64,000 nt of DNA, from the NCBI GenBank assembly GCA_946540735.1, contig CAMNIN010000003.1, forward strand, positions 62,001 to 126,000, read 5' to 3'. This DNA comes from an uncultured Prevotellaceae bacterium (GTDB lineage Bacteria > Bacteroidota > Bacteroidia > Bacteroidales > Bacteroidaceae). Under the pieces are notes generated by a model. It made no database searches, had not been told where the DNA came from, and saw only the letters and a program-made list of their open reading frames with translations. A program made the position numbers and the translations under genes. Positions 1 to 7,953 of the stretch are shown piece after piece. Every line of letters starts with the position of its first letter. Within the stretch, counting starts at the first letter, position 1.

Positions 1-17
1 CGTAGCAGCTCGTTCAT
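1..17 (-). CDS. Start of a gene leaving the window (partial)
   Basis: An ATG on the minus strand at 17-15 overlaps the TGA stop (16-14) of the lipoprotein gene in the four-base ATGA arrangement typical of translational coupling. Only the first five codons (M-N-E-L-L) and part of a sixth are inside the window, so the product cannot be named. The overlap is the only support. Confidence 0.4.
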
Positions 18-814
18 CTCTTCATCAGTCTTTTGATCGTTGAGTATTTCACTTCCACTTGTATCTCACCACGTGAGCGGTCGGCTATTTCTCCTGCCAC
101 ATAGACGAAAGTGATCGATTTGTCGCCCAGGATGAAGTTGGGGGTGGCGTAGATGTCGCTGTTGATGAAAAAGCCGGATTCCCTTAGGGCTTCCAGGGTC
201 TTGTGCCCCGATTGCCTCATGAGTTGGTCGGCAATGGCTTCGGAGAGGCCTTTCTCATAGCCGTGCACGAAGATGTCGTCAAGCCGCAACAACCGCTTCC
301 GGGGGAGGTCGATGTTGCGGCAGAGGGTGTAGCTGGTGGTGATGGAGCCTTGTCGCTGGGTGATGAGGGCTTTGTAGCAGAGGGTGCTGTCGCGGCCTTC
401 CTCGATGCTGGTCTTCAGCGTATAGCCGATGGTGGCTCCTGCGATGTCGCTCTCGTCGGTGAAAATCCCTGTGTAGAATGCCTTGTAGTCATCCTCGTAA
501 CGATGGATAAAGGAGTCGATGGCGGCCTGAGGGGTGATTTTTTTGTCGGTGAGCGACAGGTATTCGGGGGATAGGATGCCTGAGCGCAGCAGACTGTCGT
601 TCACTTGTGCGTATTCCTTGTTGGTGATGTATATCACTTCCAGGTCTACACTGCATTGAGGTGAGGGGATGGAGTCGGTGAGTGGGGTGGAGGTTTGGGC
701 TTTCAGTGTATCGACGACGATACCCATTTCACGCATGGTTGGTTTATGCTTGCATGCACTCACGGTCCATACGGCTATTGCAAGGAGGGTAACGAGATGG
801 ATTTGATGCCTCAT
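14..814 (-). CDS. DUF3298/RsiV-like lipoprotein
   Basis: 266-residue predicted lipoprotein. The N-terminus has a hydrophobic stretch ending in V-S-A-C, so Cys21 should be the lipidated residue. The C-terminal half (D-K-S-I-T-F-V-Y, then a strand-rich end) resembles the DUF3298/DUF4163 domain found in RsiV-like proteins and Bacteroidetes lipoproteins. In RsiV that domain binds lysozyme; here no role can be assigned. The gene has its own promoter at 886-917 and is coupled by an ATGA overlap to a downstream gene outside the window. The family call rests on overall sequence character, not on a search. Confidence 0.7.
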   Translation of the reverse strand: MRHQIHLVTLLAIAVWTVSACKHKPTMREMGIVVDTLKAQTSTPLTDSIPSPQCSVDLEVIYITNKEYAQVNDSLLRSGILSPEYLSLTDKKITPQAAIDSFIHRYEDDYKAFYTGIFTDESDIAGATIGYTLKTSIEEGRDSTLCYKALITQRQGSITTSYTLCRNIDLPRKRLLRLDDIFVHGYEKGLSEAIADQLMRQSGHKTLEALRESGFFINSDIYATPNFILGDKSITFVYVAGEIADRSRGEIQVEVKYSTIKRLMKR

Positions 815-885
815 CTATACATTTCTAATCTGTACACTGAAACAACGCTTTTGGGGGGATTCCTCCCGTTGTTCCAAATCGCTTG

Positions 886-917
886 CAAAGTTACTCAAAT
901 CTATCATTAATGCCAAA
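886..917 (-). promoter_or_regulatory. Promoter of the DUF3298 lipoprotein gene
   Basis: On the minus strand a TTTG (917-914) is followed after 20 bases by TAACTTTG (893-886), matching the Bacteroidetes housekeeping promoter (TTTG, about 19, TAnnTTTG). It predicts a leader of about 65 nt. Confidence 0.65.
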
Positions 918-1055
918 ATAATTGACCGCTTTTTAAATTATGTTATATTTTCGGCCCATTTTGTAAGCTTTTTAAAGGGTATGTCGCTATGATGTCTCCC
1001 TCTTCTGATGAAGTGACCTTTATTCTCCGTGAATAGAAAAATCGACTGCTTTTTT

Positions 1056-1085
1056 CTTGGTTTTGGAAAAATTTGACTACATTTG
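1056..1085 (+). promoter_or_regulatory. Promoter of the polyferredoxin / aldo-keto reductase operon
   Basis: A good -7 box TACATTTG (1078-1085) lies 18 bases after CTTG (1056-1059). Transcription would start near 1092, leaving an unusually long leader of about 200 nt before the gene at 1300. Confidence 0.6.
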
Positions 1086-1091
1086 CAGCAA

Positions 1092-1299
1092 TCTTTACCA
1101 AAAGACGGAAATGAACTTGCATGTTCGCAAGAATCTGAGCCCGCACTGGTCTCTTCTCTCTCGAGGAAAGGAAAACCGGATCCGCCGATAAGATATTGCC
1201 TCCTTTGGAGGGTCTTCTGGAGGTCAGGAAGGTAATTTTTGAGGGTTTGGGGGGATAATACTTCATCGAATATTCATACTATACACATATTGATTTATT
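1092..1299 (+). promoter_or_regulatory. Long 5' leader with small hairpins and a possible 26-codon upstream reading frame
   Basis: Between the predicted start site and the polyferredoxin gene lie about 200 nt. They hold a CTTGC/GCAAG hairpin (1116-1131), a CCTCC/GGAGG hairpin (about 1201-1213) and an ATG-initiated frame at 1111-1191 of 26 codons rich in Arg, Leu and Ser with His and Trp. I compared it by eye with TPP, cobalamin, SAM, FMN and fluoride riboswitches and it matched none. The rest of the 815-1299 gap holds only the divergent promoters. Confidence 0.35.
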
Positions 1300-2784
1300 A
1301 TGCTTAGGAAAATCCGAATAGTTTTGGCTTCCGTGATGTTCGTCGGCATTCTATTGCTGTTTCTCGACTTCACGGGCACGTTGCACCATTGGGTGTCGTG
1401 GATGCCGAAAATCCAGTTCCTTCCGGCTTTGCTGGCTATGAATTTCATCGTGGTGATTGCACTGATTGTGGTCACGTTGATTTTCGGGCGGTTGTATTGC
1501 TCTGTGATTTGTCCGCTGGGTGTCATGCAGGACTTGATTTCCTGTCTTAACAGGAAACGCAACAAATATTCTTACTCCAAGGCCCTGTCGTGGCTGCGCT
1601 ATACCATGCTCATCATCATGGTGGTGGCATGTCTGGCCGGATTGGGGTCGCTGATGGCGCTTCTGGCTCCCTATAGCAGTTTTGGACGCATCGCGACAAT
1701 GATTTTGCAACCGCTTTGGCGTATGGGCAACAATATGCTGGCAGCATGGGCGGAAAGCGCCGACAGCTACCTCTTCTATGCCACGGATGTGTGGATGAAG
1801 AGTTGGCCTGCTTTTATCATCGCTCTTGTCACCTTGCTCGTCGTGGGCTTCCTCGCATGGAAGCATGGCCGTACCTATTGCAACACTATCTGCCCTGTGG
1901 GCACGGTGCTGGGCTTTTTGGCACAATTCTCATGGCTGAAGGTCCATTTCGATACAGAGAAATGCCGGAAATGTTCGATGTGCAGCAAAAACTGCAAAGC
2001 GGCTTGTATAGACTACCAGACGATGACCGTGGATTACAGCCGTTGCGTCGCTTGTGGCAACTGCTTGGAGAAGTGCAAGTTCGGCGCTTTGAGCTATTCG
2101 CATCCTAAATCTGTTTTCACTGCTCTGGCTGGCCAGGGCAGTGCTGATGGCAAAACTGATTTTGGTAAGCGTGGTTTCCTCGTGGTATCGGCATTGGCTG
2201 CCTCTGCTGCCATGGCGCAAGAGAAGAAGAAAGTGGATGGCGGACTGGCTGTGATACAAGACAAGGTGGCTCCTGAGCGTCAGACCCCGATTACCCCTCC
2301 GGGATCTGTCAGTGCCAAGAACATGGCTCATCATTGCACGGCTTGTCAGCTGTGTGTGTCGGAATGCCCTAACGAGGTGCTGCGCCCTTCAGGAAATTTG
2401 ATGACCTTGATGCAACCTGTAATGTCTTACGAGAGAGGTTATTGCCGTCCTGAGTGCAACCGTTGCTCGAAGGTTTGCCCGACGGGGGCTATCCGTCTCA
2501 TTGATCTCGATGTCAAGTCTTCCACACAGATCGGTCATGCCGTTTGGGTCAAGAAAAATTGCGTGGCTGTCACCGATGGGGTGGAGTGTGGCAATTGCGC
2601 ACGCCATTGTCCGGCGGGGGCTATCGAAATGGTTCCTCTTGATGAGGAAGATGAGGAAACTCCCTTCGTGCCGGCTGTCAATGAGGCCCGCTGCATCGGA
2701 TGCGGTGCTTGCGAGAACCTGTGTCCGGCAAGACCTTTGCCGGCCATCTATGTGGAGGGACATGAAGTGCATAAGGAAATCTAA
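1300..2784 (+). CDS. Membrane polyferredoxin, NapH-NapG-like fusion
   Basis: 494-residue integral membrane iron-sulfur protein. The first ~200 residues hold four helices and two NapH/CcoG-type CxxxCP motifs (C67-C71 and C194-C198). Two 4Fe-4S motifs follow at about 222-265. A further hydrophobic segment (about 288-304, preceded by Gly-Lys-Arg-Gly-Phe) leads into a C-terminal domain with four more cysteine clusters (about 345-480), like NapG. NapH/NapG-type proteins pass electrons from quinol across the membrane; here the two parts appear to be one chain. The gene lies 18 bp upstream of an iron-sulfur aldo/keto reductase, its likely redox partner. The substrate is unknown. Confidence 0.85.
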   Translation: MLRKIRIVLASVMFVGILLLFLDFTGTLHHWVSWMPKIQFLPALLAMNFIVVIALIVVTLIFGRLYCSVICPLGVMQDLISCLNRKRNKYSYSKALSWLRYTMLIIMVVACLAGLGSLMALLAPYSSFGRIATMILQPLWRMGNNMLAAWAESADSYLFYATDVWMKSWPAFIIALVTLLVVGFLAWKHGRTYCNTICPVGTVLGFLAQFSWLKVHFDTEKCRKCSMCSKNCKAACIDYQTMTVDYSRCVACGNCLEKCKFGALSYSHPKSVFTALAGQGSADGKTDFGKRGFLVVSALAASAAMAQEKKKVDGGLAVIQDKVAPERQTPITPPGSVSAKNMAHHCTACQLCVSECPNEVLRPSGNLMTLMQPVMSYERGYCRPECNRCSKVCPTGAIRLIDLDVKSSTQIGHAVWVKKNCVAVTDGVECGNCARHCPAGAIEMVPLDEEDEETPFVPAVNEARCIGCGACENLCPARPLPAIYVEGHEVHKEI

Positions 2785-2802
2785 AATAATGAGAGTCTGA
2801 TT

Positions 2803-4218
2803 ATGGCAACGAAAAAGCAGTTCTCACGCCGCCAGTTCCTCAAAGTGATCGGAGGCGGCACTGTGGCGGCTACTGCCGCTCTTGCGGGGTGCAAGAAAGG
2901 GGGCGAAGGAAACTCCGCTCACGACGATTATAAACGTCAGGTCGAACCGCCCGTGGGGAAGATGACCTTCAGGGAGAATCCAAAAGATAAGCAGAAGGTG
3001 TCGCTCCTCGGTTATGGGATGATGCGACTGCCGACCGAGAAAAAAGGTGAGAAAGAGGAAATCGACCAGGAAATGGTCAACAAATTGGTTGACTATGCCA
3101 TAGAGCATGGGGTCAACTATTTCGATACGTCTCCTGCCTATTGCATGGGGTTTTCCGAATCGTCGACCGGTATCGCATTGCACCGGCACCCGAGGGAAAA
3201 GTATTTCGTGGCAACAAAATTATCCAATTTCGACCCTTCTACATGGCGTCGGGAGGAAGCCATCAAGATGTATCACAACTCCATGAAATATCTCCAGGTG
3301 GACTATATCGACTACTACCTGCTTCATGCCATTGGTGGGGGTGGGATGGAGAACCTCCACCAACGGTATCTCGACAACGGTATGCTTGATTTCCTGATAA
3401 AGGAACGCGAAGCAGGGCGCATACGTAATTTGGGATTCTCTTATCATGGTGATATTGAGGTCTTTGACTATCTGCTCTCTGAACATGAAAAATACAAGTG
3501 GGACTTCGTGCAGATCGAGCTCAATTATCTTGACTGGGACTTCGCTAACGAGATCAATAGCGATAACACAGACGCACGCTATCTCTACGATGAACTCAGG
3601 AAGAGAGACATACCAGCTGTCATTATGGAACCTCTTCTGGGGGGGCGCTTGGCTAATCTTCCACAGTTCCTGGTCACCAGGCTCAAAAAACGTGACCCGG
3701 AGAAATCGGTGGCCTCATGGGCATTTCGGTATGCGGGTACCCCAGATGGTGTGCTCACCGTGCTCAGTGGCATGACTTATATGGAGCATCTCAAGGATAA
3801 TCTTTTGACTTATAGTCCTTTGCGGCCAGTCAGTAAGGAGGAGGAAGAATTTCTCTATGAGATCGCAAAGGAAATCGTGGGAATGGAAACCATCCCTTGC
3901 AATGACTGTAAATACTGCATGCCTTGTCCCTACGGCATCGATATTCCTGGACTATTCGTGCATTACAACAAATGCAAGAACGAAGGACGACTGCCGGTCG
4001 AGAATATGGATGAGGAATACCGCAAACGGCGCAGGGAGTACCTTATCGGTCTTGATCGGGCTGTTCCCAAACTGCGACAGGCCGATCACTGCATAGGATG
4101 TGGCCAGTGCGAGCCGCATTGCCCTCAGAATATCCGCATACCTCGCGAATTGCACAAACTGGCTGAATTTGTCGAGACCCTAAGGCGGAATCCGGATAAC
4201 TTTCCTGATGAGGCATAG
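2803..4218 (+). CDS. Tat-exported aldo/keto reductase with ferredoxin tail
   Basis: 471 residues. The N-terminus carries a clear Tat motif (S-R-R-Q-F-L-K, residues 8-14) and a lipobox ending at Cys30, so a folded, cofactor-loaded lipoprotein outside the cytoplasm is predicted. The middle is an aldo/keto reductase barrel with the expected Asp and Tyr in N-Y-F-D-T-S-P-A-Y, Lys in V-A-T-K-L and His in Y-L-L-H. The C-terminal ~110 residues hold cysteine motifs CNDCKYCMPCP and CIGCGQCEPHCP for 4Fe-4S clusters. It follows the polyferredoxin gene by 18 bp, so electrons could pass from that protein to this reductase. The substrate cannot be read from sequence. Confidence 0.85.
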   Translation: MATKKQFSRRQFLKVIGGGTVAATAALAGCKKGGEGNSAHDDYKRQVEPPVGKMTFRENPKDKQKVSLLGYGMMRLPTEKKGEKEEIDQEMVNKLVDYAIEHGVNYFDTSPAYCMGFSESSTGIALHRHPREKYFVATKLSNFDPSTWRREEAIKMYHNSMKYLQVDYIDYYLLHAIGGGGMENLHQRYLDNGMLDFLIKEREAGRIRNLGFSYHGDIEVFDYLLSEHEKYKWDFVQIELNYLDWDFANEINSDNTDARYLYDELRKRDIPAVIMEPLLGGRLANLPQFLVTRLKKRDPEKSVASWAFRYAGTPDGVLTVLSGMTYMEHLKDNLLTYSPLRPVSKEEEEFLYEIAKEIVGMETIPCNDCKYCMPCPYGIDIPGLFVHYNKCKNEGRLPVENMDEEYRKRRREYLIGLDRAVPKLRQADHCIGCGQCEPHCPQNIRIPRELHKLAEFVETLRRNPDNFPDEA

Positions 4219-4265
4219 TCTGGAGATAACCTGCTTATTCATTGATGTAAAAACCGACTGAAGAC

Positions 4266-4457
4266 ATGCAAGAGAATATCAATTATGAGAAGGCTGTGGC
4301 TGAACTGGAGGAGATCGCTCGCAAAATGGAAAATGACCAGCTGGACATCGACTCCCTGACCCTACAATTGAAAAGAGCACAGCAACTGATCCGGCTTTGC
4401 AAGGACAAATTGACGAAAACGGATGAGGAAATCAAGAAAATCTTAGAGCAACAATGA
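4266..4457 (+). CDS. xseB: Exodeoxyribonuclease VII small subunit
   Basis: 63 residues, the normal size for XseB, with the family pattern N-Y-E-K-A-V-A-E-L-E-E-I and a central heptad-rich helix. XseB binds the large subunit XseA to form exonuclease VII, which degrades single-stranded DNA. The last four bases overlap the next gene's ATG (ATGA), so the two are translationally coupled. xseA, often next to xseB, is not in this window. Confidence 0.92.
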   Translation: MQENINYEKAVAELEEIARKMENDQLDIDSLTLQLKRAQQLIRLCKDKLTKTDEEIKKILEQQ

Positions 4458-5368
4458 GAATCAAATATGGCATCGTCGGTTGTGGGGCGATAGGTGGATT
4501 CTATGGTTCCAAACTGGCTTTTTCAGGCAAGGAGGTGCATTTCCTGCTTCATCGGGATTATGAGTTTGTGTGTGAGAATGGCTTGCAGGTGGATTCCTGC
4601 GACGGGTCTTTTCACCTCGACCACGTCAATGCCTATGCCAAAGCAGCAGACATGCCGAAATGCGATGTGGTGCTTGTCGGACTCAAATCAGTCAACAATG
4701 GACTCTTGGGGCAACTCCTGCCTCCGCTCTTGCATGAGAAATCGGTAGTCATTCTCATCCAGAACGGTATAGGCCTGGAGGAAGACCTCCAGCAAGTTTT
4801 CCCGAAGCTACAGATTGCTGCGGGACTGGCCTTTATCTGTTCCGCCAAGACAGCACCTGGCGTTGTCTCTCACCAGTGTTACGGCAGTATCAATATCGGC
4901 AATTACTCGGTGGAGGATATGCCATTGCTGACGACTGTCATCGAGGATTTCAGGTCGGCTGGCATCACGACCAATCAGGTGGAGTATCATGAGGCCAGAT
5001 GGAAAAAGGCGGTTTGGAACATGCCTTTTAATGGCATGACCGTTGCGCTCAACACACAGACTGATCTCTTGTTGGGAAATCCGTCAACACGCCAACTGAT
5101 TTTTGATCAGATGATGGAGGTGGTGGAGGCTGCCAAAAGCCTCGGAGTGGCTCATGTCGACAAAGCGTTCGCCGAGAACATGATGGAGACCACAGATGCC
5201 ATGGTGCCTTATTCGCCCAGCATGAAACTGGACTTTGACTTCCACCGGCCCATGGAGATAGATTATCTGTACACCCGGCCGATACATGAGGCGGCAAAAG
5301 TGGGATGTGCCATGCCGAAACTGCAAATGCTGGAGGCATTGCTCAGGTTTATCGCCCAGAATTACTAA
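4454..5368 (+). CDS. Ketopantoate reductase family (ApbA/PanE) oxidoreductase
   Basis: 304 residues. The N-terminus has the dinucleotide-binding motif G-C-G-A-I-G-G-F-Y-G, and the following A-K-A-A-D...V-L-V-G-L-K-S segment is typical of PanE. The C-terminal helical domain has the N-M-P-F-N-G-M and S-M-K-L-D-F-D motifs seen in the family (usually N-x-x-x-N and S-S-M-x-x-D). PanE reduces 2-dehydropantoate to pantoate in CoA synthesis using NADPH. Paralogs with other substrates are common, so I do not assign the symbol. It overlaps xseB by four bases. Confidence 0.85.
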   Translation: MRIKYGIVGCGAIGGFYGSKLAFSGKEVHFLLHRDYEFVCENGLQVDSCDGSFHLDHVNAYAKAADMPKCDVVLVGLKSVNNGLLGQLLPPLLHEKSVVILIQNGIGLEEDLQQVFPKLQIAAGLAFICSAKTAPGVVSHQCYGSINIGNYSVEDMPLLTTVIEDFRSAGITTNQVEYHEARWKKAVWNMPFNGMTVALNTQTDLLLGNPSTRQLIFDQMMEVVEAAKSLGVAHVDKAFAENMMETTDAMVPYSPSMKLDFDFHRPMEIDYLYTRPIHEAAKVGCAMPKLQMLEALLRFIAQNY

Positions 5369-5543
5369 ATTTCTATGAATTTGATTTAAAATTTGACAAA
5401 ATAGAGAAAATTCTCGGATATTTTTATAACAATTCAGGTTTTCAATCGTCTTAATTATAGTGCGGAGGTTGAAACTCCTCACGGTGTTTCATCTGCGATT
5501 CTGAAAGCTATGTTTAACCTATTGTCAACCAGGAGAATTGGAA

Positions 5544-5813
5544 ATGAAAGTATTCAGCGATGCTACAGCATATTCGAAAGATCTGAAAAATTTGGTTTGG
5601 AATTATATCAACAACAGAGAACTGTATCCCGATAATGCCAAATTGGCTGTCCAACCAGAAATCATGGCAACGGTGATTGATGATCCTGCCTTTTGCCGAT
5701 ATTGTGATTTCTTTGAGCTCAATTTGTTCATCAGCAAGGACACCACAGGAAAATTGGTGCCCAATGATGTGGCTATACAGAACGTGGCCAACAGGTATTA
5801 CGGAATGAGTTAG
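5544..5813 (+). CDS. Small conserved-looking hypothetical protein
   Basis: 89 residues, not recognised. An in-frame TTG at 5538 could extend it by two residues, but AGGAG at 5531-5535 sits eight bases before the ATG at 5544, so that ATG is preferred. The protein is soluble, with a Trp/Tyr-rich helical first half and a Cys-Arg-Tyr-Cys-Asp-Phe-Phe segment near the middle; a CxxC alone does not show metal binding. It stands alone between xseB/panE-like genes and the envelope operon. The 175 bp before it hold only small AT-rich dyads. Confidence 0.6.
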   Translation: MKVFSDATAYSKDLKNLVWNYINNRELYPDNAKLAVQPEIMATVIDDPAFCRYCDFFELNLFISKDTTGKLVPNDVAIQNVANRYYGMS

Positions 5814-5898
5814 CCAGGGCTGGACCGCATGGAAAATGCAAAACCATGTGAAATAAGCTAAACTTTTGATTTATTTAACGGCTAAACAGTCACATCGT

Positions 5899-5930
5899 TT
5901 GCATATTTCAAAAAAAAGTGCCACCTTTGC
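5899..5930 (+). promoter_or_regulatory. Promoter of the OMP-lptC-corC operon
   Basis: TTTG at 5899-5902 and CACCTTTG at 5923-5930 are separated by 20 bases. The first two bases of the -7 box deviate (CA for TA), but spacing and TTTG fit. Transcription would begin about 65 nt before the gene at 6003. Confidence 0.5.
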
Positions 5931-6002
5931 ACAAAATTTATGGCTGCACGGGCAAATGCGGCATAGCGCGACATTTGTAGGGTGCGGTCCTCTCTTTTGT
6001 TA

Positions 6003-7301
6003 ATGAACATGAAGAAGATTTTGACTTTGGCTGCTTTCGCGGCTTTCTCGACTTTTGTTGTCGCCCAAAGCGGTACAAACTCGCCATATAGCCAATATGG
6101 ATTCGGCGAACAAACCGACCAAGCCACAGGCTTCAATAAAGGTATGAATGGACTCGGACTGGGATACAGAAAGGGGGACCAGGTGAATGTCCTCAATCCG
6201 GCTTCTTATTCTGCCATGGATTCCCTGACCTTCATCTTCGACGCCGGGGCTTCCGGTCAATTGACCAATTTTGAGGAGAATGAGAAGCGGATCAACGCCA
6301 AGAATGCCAATTTCGAATATGTCGTGGCTGGCTTCAGAGCATTCAAGCACTTGGGAGTGAGTTTTGGTATCATGCCGTTCTCTAATGTGGGATACGCTTA
6401 CTCCAACACCCAGAAAGTTGGTGATGTCAACGCTACTACATACACCAACACCTATACAGGGACTGGTGGCATTCATCAGGTTTTTCTCGGATTTGGATGG
6501 GAAATTTTCAAAGGTTTCTCACTGGGTGTCAACGGCTCCTATCTCTGGGGTGACTATGAGCGCTCGCTCGTCAATAGTTACAGCGATGCCTATACCAATA
6601 CTTTGTCAAAATACTACACAGCAAGTATTTCTGATTATAAGGTGGATTTCGGCGCACAAATCGCTATTCCTCTGTCGAAGAAGAGTGACCTCACCTTCGG
6701 ATTCACTTATGGCTTGGGACATAAGATGAACGCAGATCCTGAATGCAAGGTCATTTCCACCAACTCCCAGACTCTTGTGGCTGATACTGCATCATATGTG
6801 GCCAAGGATGGTTTCGAGTTGCCTACAGTGATGAGCGGTGGCTTTATGCTCAATCTTAATGGCAGACTCAGGGTGGGAGCTGATTACCAACTCCAGAAAT
6901 GGGCTAAAGTGGGATACCCTGTCTATTCGATGAACGGTGGCAAGCCTACCTATCAGGTCACCAAAGACAATTTCAAGGATAGGCATAGGATCACCGTCGG
7001 TGGAGATTATTGCAAAGACCAGTCTTCGAGAAGATTTTTCGATCGGATTCATTTCAGAGCTGGTGCGTCTTATGCCACACCTTATTTAAAAATAAATGGA
7101 CAAGACGGACCCAAGGAAATCAGTGTCAGTGCTGGTTTCGGTATTCCTATCATCAATTATTGGAACAACCGGTCGATGCTCAACATCAGTGCCCAATGGG
7201 TGAGGATGGATGCTTCTAATTACTTGAAGGAAAATACTTTCCGTATCAACATTGGTCTCACATTCAATGAGGATTGGTTCATGAAATGGAAGGTAAACTG
7301 A
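6003..7301 (+). CDS. Outer-membrane beta-barrel protein
   Basis: About 432 residues from the ATG at 6003; an upstream GTG (5982) adds seven residues that spoil the signal peptide. The signal peptide (M-N-M-K-K-I-L-T...F-V-V-A-Q) is followed by a Gly/Tyr/Asn-rich start and alternating hydrophobic strands to the end, consistent with a FadL-like or general OMP barrel. In Bacteroidetes such a gene commonly precedes lptC, a CorC-type transporter and a periplasmic foldase, as here. Its end overlaps lptC by 16 bp. Substrate unknown. Confidence 0.8.
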   Translation: MNMKKILTLAAFAAFSTFVVAQSGTNSPYSQYGFGEQTDQATGFNKGMNGLGLGYRKGDQVNVLNPASYSAMDSLTFIFDAGASGQLTNFEENEKRINAKNANFEYVVAGFRAFKHLGVSFGIMPFSNVGYAYSNTQKVGDVNATTYTNTYTGTGGIHQVFLGFGWEIFKGFSLGVNGSYLWGDYERSLVNSYSDAYTNTLSKYYTASISDYKVDFGAQIAIPLSKKSDLTFGFTYGLGHKMNADPECKVISTNSQTLVADTASYVAKDGFELPTVMSGGFMLNLNGRLRVGADYQLQKWAKVGYPVYSMNGGKPTYQVTKDNFKDRHRITVGGDYCKDQSSRRFFDRIHFRAGASYATPYLKINGQDGPKEISVSAGFGIPIINYWNNRSMLNISAQWVRMDASNYLKENTFRINIGLTFNEDWFMKWKVN

Positions 7302-7936
7302 TTCTTGCGTGCATCACACTCTACGTGGTTGCTGCCTTCTCTGCTTGCACAGAGGAAAAGGAGCATGTGGCACCGGCCATCCATGAAAGGGATTCGGTGG
7401 CCATGATGGTTTCTTATGGTGTCAACACGCTGATTTCGGACTCGGGTGTCATCAAATACCGTATCGTGGCCGAGGAATGGGAGGTCAACCAAAATAAACA
7501 ACCCTCGAGATGGATCTTTGAGAAAGGACTTTTTCTCGAACAGTTTGATTTGGCCATGCATGTACAGTCTTATATCCAATGCGACACGGCGTATTATTAT
7601 GATGTGCAGAGACTTTGGGAATTGCATGGTAGGGTCAGGATCCTGACTAAGAGGGGGTTGAGATTCAGTAGCGAGGAACTGTTTTGGGATGAAAGGACCC
7701 ATGAGATTTATTCCAATAAGAATTCACACCTTATCACGGCAGATAAGGAATTGCATGGCAATCGGTTCAGAAGTGATGAGAACATGACCAAGTATTCGGT
7801 GAAAACCACGCATGGATACTTCGACAAAAAAGATATTGATAATTCCTCAAAGGATAATATGACTAAAGAGCAGAGCGACTCTGCCCGTACGCGCGGCCGG
7901 CAACCTGCTCAGCCAAGGAGGATTCCGAATCAATAA
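7286..7936 (+). CDS. lptC: LPS export periplasmic protein LptC
   Basis: About 216 residues from the ATG at 7286, which overlaps the upstream gene; an in-frame TTG at 7274 is less likely. A short lipoprotein-type signal ends at F-S-A-C. The body has the LptC-like pattern of repeated beta strands (I-K-Y-R-I-V-A-E-E-W, then L-H-G-R-V-R-I-L-T-K-R-G and S-S-E-E-L-F-W-D). LptC hands lipopolysaccharide from the LptBFG extractor to LptA. The last ~30 residues are polar and may be disordered. The neighbouring envelope genes support the call. Confidence 0.82.
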   Translation: MEGKLILACITLYVVAAFSACTEEKEHVAPAIHERDSVAMMVSYGVNTLISDSGVIKYRIVAEEWEVNQNKQPSRWIFEKGLFLEQFDLAMHVQSYIQCDTAYYYDVQRLWELHGRVRILTKRGLRFSSEELFWDERTHEIYSNKNSHLITADKELHGNRFRSDENMTKYSVKTTHGYFDKKDIDNSSKDNMTKEQSDSARTRGRQPAQPRRIPNQ

Positions 7937-7953
7937 TTATTACCTGAAAGAAG

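Noticed and set aside
943..1266. 107-codon minus-strand frame opposite the redox-operon leader
   Set aside because: It covers the predicted promoter and leader of the polyferredoxin gene, is Lys/Arg/Ser-rich without motif or ribosome site, and looks like antisense of a leader.
1092..1299. Cobalamin, TPP or SAM riboswitch in the redox-operon leader
   Set aside because: The conserved core sequences of those classes (for example CTGAGA, or the B12 box) could not be found.
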